Shown here piece after piece: positions 21,330 to 33,262 of a DNA stretch of 64,000 bases. Made by a program: the position numbers and the translations under genes. Every line of letters begins with the position of its first letter. Position 1 is the stretch's first letter. The DNA is from Mantis religiosa (lineage: Eukaryota > Arthropoda > Insecta > Mantodea > Mantidae), in the NCBI GenBank assembly GCA_030765055.1, contig CM060953.1, forward strand, positions 188,775,782 through 188,839,781, read 5' to 3'. The notes under the pieces were generated by a model, which was given only the letters and a program-made list of their open reading frames with translations, was not told the origin of the DNA and ran no database searches.

Positions 21330-22172
21330 ATACTGATAGATTCACGATTCATCCATGGTTACCAAGCAACAACATCTGTCTGGAAAGGTCACGTCGTGTT
21401 TGTTTTTGGAAAGGGGTTAGCAAACGTGGAACCCACCGTGCAGACACCTTAGACATGTGCAGTTCGTCAGGAATAATTTTCCACACACTACCATAACTAA
21501 GATGTGTCTCATTCATGATCATTTGGATGGTTGCTCTTCTGTCTTCCAGTATTAAACACTCCACTTTCTTCACTGTGACAGCTGACGGTCTACCAGCTCT
21601 TGGCTCATCTGTCAGGGACATGTCACCAGTTTGAAAATTCCTTTTCCACCGCACGATGGGTAGGCATTTCCACAAACAGGCGTCACCTCACCATGGATTT
21701 CCCGGGCAGTTTTGGCCTTCAAATGTAGGAACTTGATCACACTACGAGCCTCAATTTTCTCCATGTTACACCTTAACCACTTCTGGCACTCACATTAAGA
21801 ATCAAGACTCAGGTCACTGAAACTACCAACATTATGTCCCGAGGGATCGATGATGACACTGAAAAATTTTCATCACTCTGGCATAAAAACTACCGGGTAA
21901 TAATTAAAACTTTATACACCCCTTCGTAAGCTTACAGAATGATTAAAAGCCCAGTTGGTTATTTCAAATTGCTAAGTTCATATAGTCAGATGCTTCCAGA
22001 GCTGGTTGCTATGCGACGCCCTTGACACTTTCTTTTTTTATATGTCCTCTCTACACTTGTAACATTATTGTTACAATCATTACAAAGGTTCTTACGCTAT
22101 TTTCTAATTTCCTTTCAGATGTTGCATGCCAAAAAATTTAAAATGCATTTTTCGCATGCTATGGAAACGTTC

Positions 22173-22561
22173 TAAATATATGGTTTAGGATATTTATGTT
22201 CATTATACATCGAGCAGCAAGTATGCTTTACAGATGTTGGTTATACAAGAACATTGTAACAGAACACACAACAATTGAGGTAGCCGTGAACGATCCGTCT
22301 AACTAAATATGGCAGGATAACTAACACAAATTGAGTAAATAAGTCTGATGGTAGTAATCATTTGTCTGGGTCGTCTGTACTGGGGAGGTCACTCAGGAGA
22401 TCTTGTGGCAGTCTGCACTTGAGGCGAGTTGGTGGGCGAGTGCGAGCGCCGGATTTGTAGATAACAGCTTCAGGGTCCCACTGGAGATACTAAGAGTAAG
22501 GTCGTGCCAGCTGTCGGATGTATGGTGAACGGCCAGAAGACCAAACTCGTGATGAATTTGT
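22173..22561 (+). mobile_element. Rep-Y, unidentified mobile repeat, copy 1
   Basis: Shares 'cagcaagtatg', 'aacaattgaggtagccgtgaac', 'cactcaggag', 'ccagtgcgagcgc'-like text and 'agaagaccaaactcgtg' in order with 48621-49057. That other copy has clean target duplications, so the family is mobile. No conserved frame is evident. This copy runs directly into the Penelope fragment. Confidence 0.6.
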
Positions 22562-22828
22562 TGATTTCTGAGAAACCATGGAACATTTGTAGCTATACGG
22601 AGCATCGTATAGCTAATCGAACATGAGCGGAGCATTTGTTTAATGCAACCTGAGAAATCTGGGCTGGCAGAGTATTGTTTTGATAACGACCATAGAGCCA
22701 ACTTTCGGGAGATCACTATCTTGGCAAAATGCAACAGTTACTGGGAGTGGAGAATTAAGGAGGCTTTGGAGGCTCGCTTGGTCGTGATGCTGGATTTCAG
22801 TTCAGCTCCTCTTGGAAACCGGCCTTAA
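22562..22828 (+). pseudogene. Penelope-like element GIY-YIG endonuclease fragment
   Basis: Reading in two frames gives LIEHERSICLMQPEKSG, then LAEYCFDNDHRANF, ILAKCNSYWEWRIKEALEA and a short tail to the stop at 22828. The order E-H-ER, KS.LAEH....H..F and A....YW.R.IKE..E matches the C-terminal half of the GIY-YIG nuclease domain of Penelope-like retroelements. The GIY-YIG strand itself and the reverse transcriptase are missing. Confidence 0.65.
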
Positions 22829-23798
22829 AATGGAAATCCATCGAATTAAAAAGCTAATATCAATACAGTTTGATAAGCAAGTTAAGAAGTTACGTTTCTT
22901 TGACACAATTTTCTATACTCACGCCATCTCCTGACTTGGCATTTAATTTACTGAAAACAGTCTTTTGTTTAGTAATGCGAATTTTAATAGTGTTTTGTCT
23001 TTGTTTATAGTTGTGTAATATCCAGTAATTCGTTTGTGGTTATAAAATTGTATATGTATCCTGATGTTGAGAGAGATGTACACTCACGGAACGTTGATAT
23101 CTAATCATATTTTCACCTTGCTGGCTGCCCGTGAACGTTTTACATTCTTTTTTCCCCATTATTAGTTCAGGGAGTTTCAATACAGTGTTTCAGTGGTGAT
23201 GTTATCTAATGTTTTATCAATTGTACGTACTTGTTTGAAAGGAATAAACTCTATTCACAATTTTCTATACGCTGAAACACGTGATGTACGTTTTCTCAGA
23301 GGCGCTGAAACAAACAGTGAACATCTGTCCTGAAGGGTGGGAAGATATAAAAGAAGGACAATTTTGACAACCTCCACTCACAAAGGACAGCCAACCCTCT
23401 AGCTAGCCATAAAGAAAGATTAACGACGGGATGGTGACCGCCTTACTACACGCGTCTCCCAAACAGTGGTTCTCTCTGCGGGGCTTTACTCGAATTGCGC
23501 TGAAGCCCTAGAATTCCCCATAGAGGCCAGAAGAGAACTCTAACTTTTTGTGGTGCTTGGCATTTCTTGTCCTTTCGTCTCTGTCAGCAATGTTATTAAT
23601 GGTTACAGCTATCACCATCTTGGGTATGTTCGTCTCTGTTGATTTTTACTTTTGATAGCGTCTGTTCATTACTCTTGAAGTTGCCTCCAATATCTCCCAC
23701 TGATTAATCTGCCACAGATTATGCGTAGGTGTGTGAGGACAATAGATGATACCAATTGAGCTGATTGATATATTTTATACAATTTAATCAATGAACTT
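22829..23798. other. Unrecognised AT-rich stretch
   Basis: No gene, terminal repeat or shared repeat seen. A short minus-strand frame at 23669-23854 has no recognisable features. Confidence 0.4.
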
Positions 23799-24248
23799 CG
23801 AGGGCTGTTCCATAAAGAATGATCATAATCTTTTACGGTCATAATTTTTCGCATTAAAATTCAATCTTCCTATATTCTGTTAGCCTAATGTGAAACAAAC
23901 ACGTCGTAGTAGTTTCATTGTTGGTACTCCTGATTACCACCTGTGAGAAACTGGCAAGTTCAGACATGGTCACAATCGCCTACAGCTTGTGTCATGTCGG
24001 GGTGTCGGGTGAGTATATTGCCGCGCAGTTCAGGTCAATTATTTGGCAGGGGATTGACTCCTAGGGTTGTCAGCATCGCTAATAAAAATTTGAAGAATAT
24101 CGATGTCCTCGGCTGCTCTCGGAGTTGTCCTAATATTTATGAATATAGGATTTTTGGCAAGTATCTCTTGGTACAGGGCGTTCTGGGTGGATCAATTAGG
24201 GTACTTGGAAAGAAACACAGGTTAATTCTCTTATGACGTTCGATTGTA

Positions 24249-25166
24249 CGAGGGCTATCCAGAAAGTAGATTACGTTTTCGTCTGTTTCCGCTAGGGGCG
24301 GGGCTAGCGCGGCCATCTTGGGGTCAGAGCGTTGCGCAGCTCAGCCGGCATCTAGCCGTGCTGGTGAGAGGTTCGTGCTGTGCTCCGTTCAGATACTGTG
24401 ACGGTTTGAAATGTCTGCGTTAATTGAAAATCCCGCGAGCTGCGAGGTGCGTGCAGTAATAAGGTTTCTGACTGCAAAAAACTGTAAACCGATAGAAATC
24501 TATCGGCAGCTTTGTGAAGTGTATGGGGACAACATTATCACTGAAGGTGGAGTGCGTCAGTGGGTCATCAGATTTAAAAATGGCCGAACCAATGTTTACG
24601 ACGAAGATCGAAGTGGGAGACCCAGCATAGTGACTGCCGAACTTGTCGAAAAAGTCGATGCTAAAGTCCGTGAAAATCGAAGGTTCACAATAACGGAACT
24701 TTCTTTGAGTTTTCCACAAATTTCGCGAAGTTTGTTGCACGAAATCATCAGCGAAAAGCTTGGTTACCACAAGTTTTGTGCAAGATGGATTCCAAAAATC
24801 TTGACAGAGGACCACAAAAATCAGCGAACGGCTGCAGCGTTGAACTTTTTGGACGTTTACCATAAGGATGGTGACTCTTTACTCGATCGCATCGTTACTG
24901 GTGACAAAATATGGGTGAAACACGTGAACTGTGAAACGAAATTGCAATCAATGCAGTGGGGGCACACAAGTTCGCAGGCGGCCGAATTTTTCGACGAAGG
25001 AATTTCCAAGCTCGTACATCGCTACGATAGATGCCTTAATTTGATTGGTAACTATGTCGAAAAGTAGTATTTGAATGTGGCTTTCATCTGTATATAATAA
25101 AATTTGTTTCCTATTCTTTGTTTACTTTTTATTCCAAAACGTAATCTACTTTCTGGATAGCCCTCG
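24249..25166 (+). mobile_element. mariner-B, internally deleted, intact terminal repeats
   Basis: CGAGGGCTATCCAGAAAGTA at the left and its inverted counterpart at the right extend over about 32 bp and are nearly perfect. TA flanks both ends (24247-24248 and 25167-25168). At 918 bp it is about 370 bp shorter than a normal 1.3-kb mariner. The good match between termini implies a young copy. It encodes the 218-residue protein listed separately. Confidence 0.93.
24411..25067 (+). CDS. Truncated mariner transposase (DNA-binding domain, one catalytic Asp, C-terminus), frame intact
   Basis: The frame is open for 218 codons, from MSALIENPASCEVRAVIRFL to GNYVEK, against about 345 for a full mariner transposase. 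Residues 1-120 carry two helix-turn-helix regions (Q.YGD.....VRQWV.RFKNGR then a GRPS hook and ITELS...PQISRSLLHEI). A WIPKIL linker precedes IVTGDKIW with the first catalytic Asp at residue 165. After residue 188 the sequence jumps to AEFFDEGISKLVHRYDRC, skipping both other catalytic Asp residues. The deletion kept the frame. Such a protein could bind the termini and dimerise but not cut; by analogy with deletion-derived transposase repressors it might inhibit its relatives. Expression is unknown. Confidence 0.85.
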   Translation: MSALIENPASCEVRAVIRFLTAKNCKPIEIYRQLCEVYGDNIITEGGVRQWVIRFKNGRTNVYDEDRSGRPSIVTAELVEKVDAKVRENRRFTITELSLSFPQISRSLLHEIISEKLGYHKFCARWIPKILTEDHKNQRTAAALNFLDVYHKDGDSLLDRIVTGDKIWVKHVNCETKLQSMQWGHTSSQAAEFFDEGISKLVHRYDRCLNLIGNYVEK

Positions 25167-25168
25167 TA

Positions 25169-25821
25169 TTTCAATTACTCTCGAAATACATGTTAATTAG
25201 GCGAACTCTGAGTGGTAGGTTTCGCGTTTTCGTGGTAGCACTCCCGTGTATATAACACAAGTCGTCGGATTAGCACCCCGCTATTAACTAGCTTTAATCG
25301 AAAGCGATTTCTTTAGCTTCCTCGTCCGTTCCTTAAAGAACGCAATATCTGACTTCATGCTGCTACACGACGATCTAGCCCGACCCCCAGCTAGCTACTG
25401 ATTTAATCAATGCGATGTCTGTCGGCGTGCGTGAGCACGGCGAACTAGGTCGACCCTCGGCTAGCGACTGCATTTTAGATATCTGTTTGTTCCCGGCTAG
25501 GCCATATGACACTTCGCTTCCTCCATCAGCTCATTATTTTAAATCAGTTGGTCGGTAAAAAACATATGGAGTCGCAGTTACGAGAATCTCCCTTTAGCCC
25601 ACCTAAGGTGTCCCCTTCCTGTCAACTATGTTCGAAACTAACCGCCAGCTGTGACCCATCAAATTTATGGCTGCGGTCAGCTATCCTGGGGAGGAAAAAT
25701 CCCTACCGTTCAGAGCTCGTAACAATCTTGACATTTCACACAAAATATTTCTTTCAGTACACGTATATATATTCCTTTAACATTCAATTAATCTACTCGA
25801 GGAAGAGAATACCGTTTCAAG
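25169..25821. other. Unclassified part of the insert in mariner-A
   Basis: GC-richer than its surroundings in 25250-25500 ('ctagctagcgactg'-like repeats of ctagc). No recognisable coding sequence or terminal repeat. Confidence 0.35.
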
Positions 25822-26660
25822 CTGCAATGGTAAAGTTGATGTTAGAGGAAGAGCCGGAGTTTCTTCCAAACGTAATCACTGTTGATGAAACTTGGCTACA
25901 TCATTTTGATCCTGAGAGCAAATATCAAAGCTCAGTGTGGAAATCTCCTTCTTCACCAACCCCCCAAAAAGCAAAAGTAGTAGCTTCTGCTGGGAAAGTT
26001 ATGGTCATCTCATTCTTTGATGTTCATGGAATGGCTTATCAGCATGTTGTACCTGCAAATACATCAGTAACTGGACAATACTACAGGGATGTCCTGAAAA
26101 CATTGCAAGTCCATATCAGACGCAGAAGACCACATTTCGGTGAAGCAGGCTGGATGCTGCACCACGATAATGCGCGGCCGCGTATTGCCAATGTTGTTGC
26201 TGAATATCTTACAAAAATCAACTTGAAGTGCATACCCTCACCCTCCCTATAGTCCGGATTTAGCCCCCATGTGACTTTTTTCTATTCCCTAGCTTGAAGA
26301 AACGCCTTCGTGGAAGGCATTACCTATCATCAGAAGCAGTGTTGAAGGCTGCGGAGGCGATTTTGAAGGATATCTCAAGAATGGTTTCCAGCAAGTCTTT
26401 GAAGACTGTCAGAAACGCTGGGACAAGTGCTCGCATTCAGGGGAGATTATTTTGAGAAGGACCAACAAAAATATGAGGATGAGTAAAGATACGTTGTCAA
26501 AAAAAATTATGATAATTCTTTATTGAACAGTCTCCGTTTTTATAGTGAGGATTGATTGCTTTAGGATGGAGAATTGAATTGTCTCTGAACCTTAGCATGA
26601 CAAGCTATAACTATAACTACGAAGGGAGTCTTAAAAGTTTTCGAACTAAAAAGATACAAG

Positions 26661-29600
26661 ACATTTTCAACATGGTCTCCTTGTAACTCTACACACTTCT
26701 CCCAGCGATGTTCCCATCTCTGTAACCCGTCCAAATAGTACTCGGCGTTTTTCAACATAGTCTCCTTGTAACTCTACACACTTCTCACAGCGATGCTCCC
26801 ATCTCTGTAACCCGTCCAAATAGTACTCGGCGTTTTTCAACATAGTCTCCTTGTACCTCTACACACTTCTCCCAGCGATGCTCCCATCTCTGTAACCCGT
26901 CCAAATAGTACTCGGCGTTTTTCAACATAGTCTCCTTGTAACTCTACACACTTCTCACAGCGATGCTCCCATCTCTGTAACCCGTCCAAATAGTACTCGG
27001 CGTTTTTCAACGTAGTCTCCTTGTAACTCTACACACTTCTCACAGCGATGCTCCCATCTCTGTAACCCGTCCAAATAGTACTCGGCGTTTTTCAACATAG
27101 TCTCCTTGTAACTCTACACACTTCTCCCAGCGATGTTCACATCTCTGTAACCCATCCAAATAGTACTTGACGTTTTTCAGCATAGTCTCCTTGTAACTCT
27201 ACACACTTCTCACAGCGATGCTCCCATCTCTGTAACCCGTCCAAATAGTACTCGACGTTTTTCAGCATAGTCTCCTTGTAACTCTACACACTTCTCCCAG
27301 CGATGTTCACATCTCTGTAACCCGTCCAAATAGTACTCGGCGTTTTTCAGCATAGTCTCCTTGTAACTCTACACACTTCTCACAGCGATGCTCCCATCTC
27401 TGTAACCCATCCAAATAGTACTCGGCGTTTTTCAGCATAGTCTCCTTGTAACTCTACACACTTCTCACATCGATGCTCCCATCTCTGTAACCCGTCCAAA
27501 TAGTACTCGACGTTTTTCAGCATAGTCTCCTTGTAACTCTACACACTTCTCCCAACGATGTTCACATCTCTGTAACCCGTCCAAATAGTACTCGGCGTTT
27601 TTCAGCATAGTCTCCTTGTAACTCTACACACTTCTCCCAGCGATGCTCCCATCTCTGTAACCCGTCCAAATAGTACTCGGCGTTTTTCAACGTAGTCTCC
27701 TTGTAACTCTACACACTTCTCACAGCGATGCTCCCATCTCTGTAACCCGTCCAAATAGTACTCGGCGTTTTTCAACATAGTCTCCTTGTAACTCTACACA
27801 CTTCTCCCAGCGATGCTCCCATCTCTGTAACCCGTCCAAATACTACTCGACGTTTTTCAGCATAGTCTCCTTGTAACTCTACACACTTCTCCCAACGATG
27901 TTCACATCTCTGTAACCCGTCCAAATAGTACTCGGCGTTTTTCAGCATAGTCTCCTTGTAACTCTACACACTTCTCACAGCGATGCTCCCATCTCTGTAA
28001 CCCGTCCAAATAGTACTCGGCGTTTTTCAGCATAGTCTCCTTGTAACTCTACACACTTCTCCCAGCGATGTTCACATCTCTGTAACCCGTCCAAATAGTA
28101 CTCGACGTTTTTCAGCATAGTCTCCTTGTAACTCTACACACTTCTCACATCGATGCTCCCATCTCTGTAACCCGTCCAAATAGTACTCGGCGTTTTTCAA
28201 CATGGTCTCCTTATAACTCTACACACTTCTCACAGCGATGCTCCCATCTCTGTAACCCATCCAAATAGTACTCGGCGTTTTTCAGCATAGTCTCCTTGTA
28301 ACTCTACACACTTCTCACATCGATGCTCCCATCTCTGTAACCCGTCCAAATACTACTCGACGTTTTTCAGCATAGTCTCCTTGTAACTCTACACACTTCT
28401 CCCAACGATGTTCACATCTCTGTAACCCGTCCAAATAGTACTCGGCGTTTTTCAGCATAGTCTCCTTGTAACTCTACACACTTCTCACAGCGATGCTCCC
28501 ATCTCTGTAACCCGTCCAAATAGTACTCGGCGTTTTTCAGCATAGTCTCCTTGTAACTCTACACACTTCTCCCAGCGATGTTCACATCTCTGTAACCCGT
28601 CCAAATAGTACTCGACGTTTTTCAGCATAGTCTCCTTGTAACTCTACACAGTTCTCCCAGCGATGCTCCCATCTCTGTAACACGTCCAAATAGTACTCGA
28701 CGTTTTTCAGCATAGTCTCCTTGTATCTCTACACACTTCTCTCAGCGATGCTCCCATCTCTGTAACCGTCCAAATAGTATTCGGCGTTTTTCAACATAGT
28801 GTCCTTGTAACTATACACACTTCTCCCAGCGATGCTCCCATCTCTGTAACCCGTCCAAATAGCACAAGGCGTTTTTCAACATAGTCTTCTTGTAACTCTA
28901 CACACTTCTCCCAGCAATGTTCCCATCTCTGTAACCCATCCAAATAGTACTCGGCGTTTTTCAACATGGTCTCCTTGTAACGCTACACACTTCTCCCAGC
29001 GATGCTCCCATCTCTGTAACCCGTCCAAATAGCACAAGGCGTTTTTCAACATAGCCTTCTTGTAACTCTACACTCTTCTCCCAGCAATGTTCCCATCTCT
29101 GTAACCCATCCAAATAGTACTCGGCGTTTTTCAACATAGTCTTCTTGTAACTCTACACACTTCTCCCAGCGATGCTCCCATCTCTGTAATCCATCCAAAT
29201 AGTACTCGGCGTTTTTCAACATAGTCTTCTTGTAACTCTACACACTTCTCCCAGCAATGTTCCCATCTCTGTAACCCGTCCAAATAGTACTCGGCGTTTT
29301 TCAACATAGTCTCCTTGTAACTCTACACACTTCTCCCAGCGATGTTCTCATCTCTGTAACCCGTCCAAATAGTACTCGGCGTTTTTCAACATAGTCTTCT
29401 TGTAACTCTACACACTTCTCTCGGCGATGCTCCCATCTCTGTAACCCATCCAAATAGTACTCGGCGTTTTTCAACATAGTCTTCTTGTAACTTTACACAC
29501 TTCTCCCAGCGATGCTCCCATCTCTGTAACCCGTCCAAATAGTACTCGGCGTTTTTCAACATAGTCTTCTTGTAACTTTACACACTTCTCCCAGCAATGT

Positions 29601-29893
29601 TCCCATCTCTGTAACCCGTCCAAATAGTACTCGGCGTTTTTCAACATAGTCTCCCTGTAACTCTACACACTTCTCTCAGCGATGCTCCCAACTCTGTAAC
29701 CCATCCAAATAGTACTCGGCGTTTTTCAACATAGTCTTCTTGTAACTCTACACACTTCTCGCAGCGATGCTCCCATCTCTGTAACCCATCCAAATAGTAC
29801 TCGACGTTTTTTAACATAGTATCCTTGTAACTCTACACACTTCTGCCAGCGATGTTCCCATCTCTGTAACCCATCCAAATAGTACTCGGCGTT
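26661..29893 (-). repeat. 85-bp tandem array, about 38 units, of mariner transposase C-terminal codons
   Basis: The landmark 'tagtactcgg' and its variants recur every 85 bp from 26736 to 29880 (37 intervals with one single-base deletion). Each unit encodes EYYLDGLQRWEHRWEKCVE plus LQGDYVEK, the last helix of a mariner transposase, in one frame of the minus strand. Neighbouring units differ in a patterned way (ctcggcg/ctcgacg, ttcacatc/ctcccatc), showing higher-order repeats of two or more units. 85 is not a multiple of three, so the helix repeats in frame only every 255 bp. Confidence 0.95.
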
Positions 29894-30314
29894 TACCTCT
29901 GCAAAATAATTGTGCACGAATGTGATCGCCTCTTCATTTGACGAAAATCTCTGACCTCCGAGCGTAATTTTCAGACGTGCGAACAAAAGGAAGACGCTTA
30001 GGGCTAGATCTGGAAAGGAAGGTGAATGGTCAAGCAGCTCAAAATGTAATTCGTGGATTTTCGCCATTGCAACCGCAGAGGTGTGAGACGCTGCGTTTTC
30101 TTGAAGGAACAGGATTTGTTTTTATGCAAATGTGGCAGTTTTCCTGCAGGTTATGCCTTCAGATCGTCAAGTTTTTTTTTCATTTTGAAGATAACCGATT
30201 AACACTAGAAGGACCGCACCGATCATTTTGACGGATGTGCTGCTTTAGAGGTCTTATTTCTTGCTTATATTTTTTTTTCTACACTTCTCATGTTCCCCGA
30301 CTTTTAATAAATAC

Positions 30315-30792
30315 TGTCACGCAATTATCGGAAGGCATGACCAACTGGAGCTCATTAGGGTACAGGAGGCGTTTAGGCTATGCCTACCCATTTATCTTGT
30401 TTCGCTAATCGAGGGGATGGTTAGGGATGTATCGCATACCGTCTCTTTCCCTTCCCCCTGATTTCTGGAACAGCCGGGATGATTCACTGTGCCGCGACTC
30501 TTCCAGACACAGCGATCTGCGTATATAAGGAAAAGTCAGCTGAGTTCTTGGGGAGCAGCCGTGAAGAGCGCCGTGCTAGCGAACGGACTTGAAGACACTA
30601 CGTGCATCAGAGGAGGTGTACTTAATGGTAAGTGTGGAGTGGACCTGTGACAGACGAACTGATGGATTGTAATTGTGTGCGCAACGTAATTCTATGTAAT
30701 CGGCAATTGTTCCAACTGTAAGTCGGTGAAAATAAAGAACATTTTGAGTTTGTGCAATTGGATTTTTAATTATACGAACCCACAAATGCGCA
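30315..30792 (+). mobile_element. LTR-1 solo LTR (duplication ATAC) inside piggyBac
   Basis: Starts TGTCACGCAATTATCGGAAG and ends ACCCACAAATGCGCA. ATAC flanks both sides (30311-30314 and 30793-30796). TATATAAGG at 30522 and AATAAA at 30731. It is the nearest relative of the LTR at 20845 in U3. Confidence 0.92.
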
Positions 30793-31736
30793 ATACTTAT
30801 GACAAACATGTCCACAAAGAATTAAGTATTTTGGACCTTTCTAAAAACTGATACAAAAACTCCCACTAGAAGGACCCCCATCCGTCATTTTGACGGGTAC
30901 GGAGGTGTAAACAATAGCCTTTGGATCTGTCCACATCTGTTGTTTTCCTTCCTATTGCTTTATGGCACTCTGCAGACCCTTTTTCGATGAGTAAGAAAGC
31001 TTTATTGACCAAGTTGTGCAATTCTACTACTTATTTATTTACGAGGTGTTGGAGCAGAAGAAACTTTCCGTTGAAGTTGTTATGGTCGAATACCTATGGA
31101 CCACCATTTTTCAGGAACAAAATGGGCAGAAACATATTCGCAAACATTTTGTGGTTTATGCCATTTGATGACAAGGACACACGTTCTCAAAGACTTACGT
31201 ACAGAACTCCTGCCTGGAATCCTTTATTGCCAGTTCCTTGCAGTGTTACATTCCAAGTGAAAATATCACCGTAGATGAGCAACTGTTTCATTGCAAGGCT
31301 AGATGCTCTTTCATTCATTATATCAGCAATAAACCGGACACATTTGGATTAAAGTTTTGGCTTGGAGTGATGCAAATTAAAAGTATCTGGTGAATGGTTT
31401 CCTCACCTGGGCAAAAGCGATCAGCGCCCCACAGGTGTTCCTCTTGCAGCACATGTTGCAATTCGTCTGATACAGCCCTTTGTTTTTGCAAGAAGCAATA
31501 TTACATGTCCCAACTTTTCCCACCACCAAATGCCTTGCAGAAAGTTTGAAGCGTAAAAGTACAAGCCTTGTAGACACAGTAAAGAAATGTAGAAGGGTAA
31601 TGCTTCAATCAGCAAAATATGCTTAAGGACCTAAGCACTCAACTGTATTTCATAAGTCAGGTGACATAATTCTGATATGTTATCAGGGCAAAAAGAACAA
31701 AAGTATGCTTCTTTTGAGTTCAATGCATGATACAGT

Positions 31737-32197
31737 TGTTACTTTGTGGGTTCGTGAAATAAAAAGACCAGGTTACAAACATAAAAATTGCACTTTATTT
31801 CCGTAGAAATACGCTTTGTACACATACACAATGTCACATGCAGGTCAACCAACACAGCTGCTTACCCGCACGCGTTCAATTACCGACTGACAGTCTCTTT
31901 TCAGGCAGGCTGCATTTTTATCGATTTCTAACACACCAGAAATTTCTCAAACAATCGAGACCCCAGAACAAAGGTGAAATCTTGCCAAATCCTCTTGTTC
32001 CCGCCCACCATCTTGGGAAGCCACTATCTCCACACTACACTGCCGTCTCTTCGATCTTGTTACACGCGCTGCCTCCAATCAACAATGACCTGGCGACACT
32101 ATAAATAAACAACATAAAAAGCTTCCAGAGTCAGTGGCATACTACAATAACACCAACCACGGCGTTGACGTCATCGATTAAATGGCTCAACTGTACA
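31737..32197 (-). mobile_element. LTR-2 solo LTR (duplication CAGT) inside piggyBac
   Basis: Starts TGTTACTTTGTGGGTTCGTG and ends CTCAACTGTACA, with CAGT at 31733-31736 and 32198-32201. The region near the polyadenylation signal ('ctttatttccgtagaaata') matches the gypsy 5' LTR at 42910, while U3 differs from LTR-1. It interrupts the piggyBac remnant. The same 'gtgggttcgtgaaat' end is used by all LTR groups here. Confidence 0.88.
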
Positions 32198-32331
32198 CAG
32201 TGAAATGTGAATGCAGAATGTAGCCCATGAGGTACTAACACAGTTCTTCAGCAGAGCAACATTCGGACAGCTTGCCAAACTGGCGGATGCAGAGGGAAGA
32301 ATACGAGCAAGCATGTATGTACGGGGTTGTA

Positions 32332-32353
32332 GGGTTGTTCAATAAAGAATGGT

Positions 32354-32384
<31 letters not shown>

Positions 32385-33262
32385 GACAACGTACCTTTAC
32401 CCATCCTCATAATTTTGATAGTTCTTCTCAAAATAGTCTCCCCTGAATGCGACGCACTTGGACGAGCATTTCTGCCAGTCTTCAGAGACATGCTGGAAAC
32501 AATTTTTAAGATATTCTTCAAAATCGCCTCCGCAGCCTTCACCACTGCTTCTGATGATGGTTGATGTCTTCCACGAAGGCGTTTCTTCAAGTTAGGGAAT
32601 AGAAAAAGGTCGAATGGGGCTAAATCCGGACTATAGGGAAGCTGAGGGATGCACTTCACGTTGATTTTTGCAAGATAATCAGCAACAACATTGGCAATAT
32701 GCGGCCACGCATTATCGTGGTGCAGCCTCCAGTCTGCTTAACGGAAATGTGGTCTTTTGCACCTGATATGGACTTACAATGTTTTCAGGATATCCCTGTA
32801 GTATTTTCCAGTTACTGATATGTGTGCAGGTACAGAATACTGATAAACCATTCCACGAATATCAAAGAATGAGATGACCATAACTTTCCCAGCAGAAGCA
32901 ACCACTTTTGCTTTTTTGGGTGTTGGTGATGAAGGAGATTTCCACACTGAGCTTTGCTGTTTGCTCTCAGGATCAAAATGATGTAGCCAAGTTTCTTCAG
33001 TAGTGATTACGTTTGAAAGAAACTCCGGATCTTCCTCTAACATCAACTTTAACTGCGTGTTACTTCCATTGCAACGGTAGGTGATACTGAATATGTCTGA
33101 TCATACCTGGTTCTCACAGGCGGGAACCAGGATTACCAACAATGAAACTACTACGGCGTGTTGGTTTCACATTAAGCTAACAGACTACAATTAGATTGAA
33201 TTTTAGTGCGAAAGATTATGCCCGTAATAAAATTATGATCATTCTTTATTGGACAGCCCTCG
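32332..33262 (-). mobile_element. mariner-A, 931-bp internally deleted copy
   Basis: GGGTTGTTCAATAAAGAATG at one end and CGAGGGCTGTCCAATAAAGA (inverted) at the other, with TA outside both (32330-32331 and 33263-33264). The minus-strand start is joined to LKLMLEEDPEFLSNVI, missing the N-terminal domain as at 4577. Downstream: ITTEETWLHHFDPESKQ (Glu where Asp is expected in the first catalytic block), AGKVMVISFFDIRGM, a short deletion, and then LPYSPDLAPFDLFLF. A poly-T run of about 27 lies near the 3' terminus (32358-32384). Inactive. Confidence 0.9.

Larger units (their letters stand above)
19601..21926 (-). pseudogene. mariner-C, interrupted by a solo LTR and by another mariner
   Basis: The ends are TA-flanked (19599-19600 and 21927-21928) and share the subterminal 'ttaattattaccc' as inverted repeats. 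The minus-strand ATG at 21764 starts MEKIEARSVIKFLHLK; next come RWKRNFQTGDMSLTDEPR, GRPSAVTVKKVECLI and ARWVPRLLTPFQK, the mariner DNA-binding domain and linker. The first catalytic region (TMDES then stop) is cut by the LTR at 20845-21329. The YDSETKSMSMEWKH/SAGKVMLSSSYD region lies at 20712-20840. A second mariner sits at 20031-20710. The remainder (KYYCNLLDKLRAAL, LLFDNAPADSSQ, PPYSPDLAASDLFLF, with the third Asp) is at 19640-20030. Removing both inserts leaves about 1.16 kb, near normal mariner size. Confidence 0.85.
23799..26535 (+). mobile_element. mariner-A copy split by a roughly 1.8-kb insert
   Basis: The 5' end CGAGGGCTGTTCCATAAAGA and leader run to about 23984 ('cgcctacagc'). The element resumes at about 25822 ('agctgcaatggt') and continues as KLMLEEEPEFLPNVITVDE, HFDPESKYQSSVW, AGKVMVISFFDVHGM, HHDNARPRIANVV and LRGRHYLSS to the right end 'ttattgaacagtctccg' near 26535. 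The N-terminal domain is missing here too. The insert holds a complete mariner-B (24249-25166) and two flanks I cannot classify. Confidence 0.7.

Noticed and set aside
26661..29893. Array that superficially looks like CRISPR (regular repeats)
   Set aside because: The whole 85-bp unit repeats with no unique spacers, and the monomer encodes a mariner helix.
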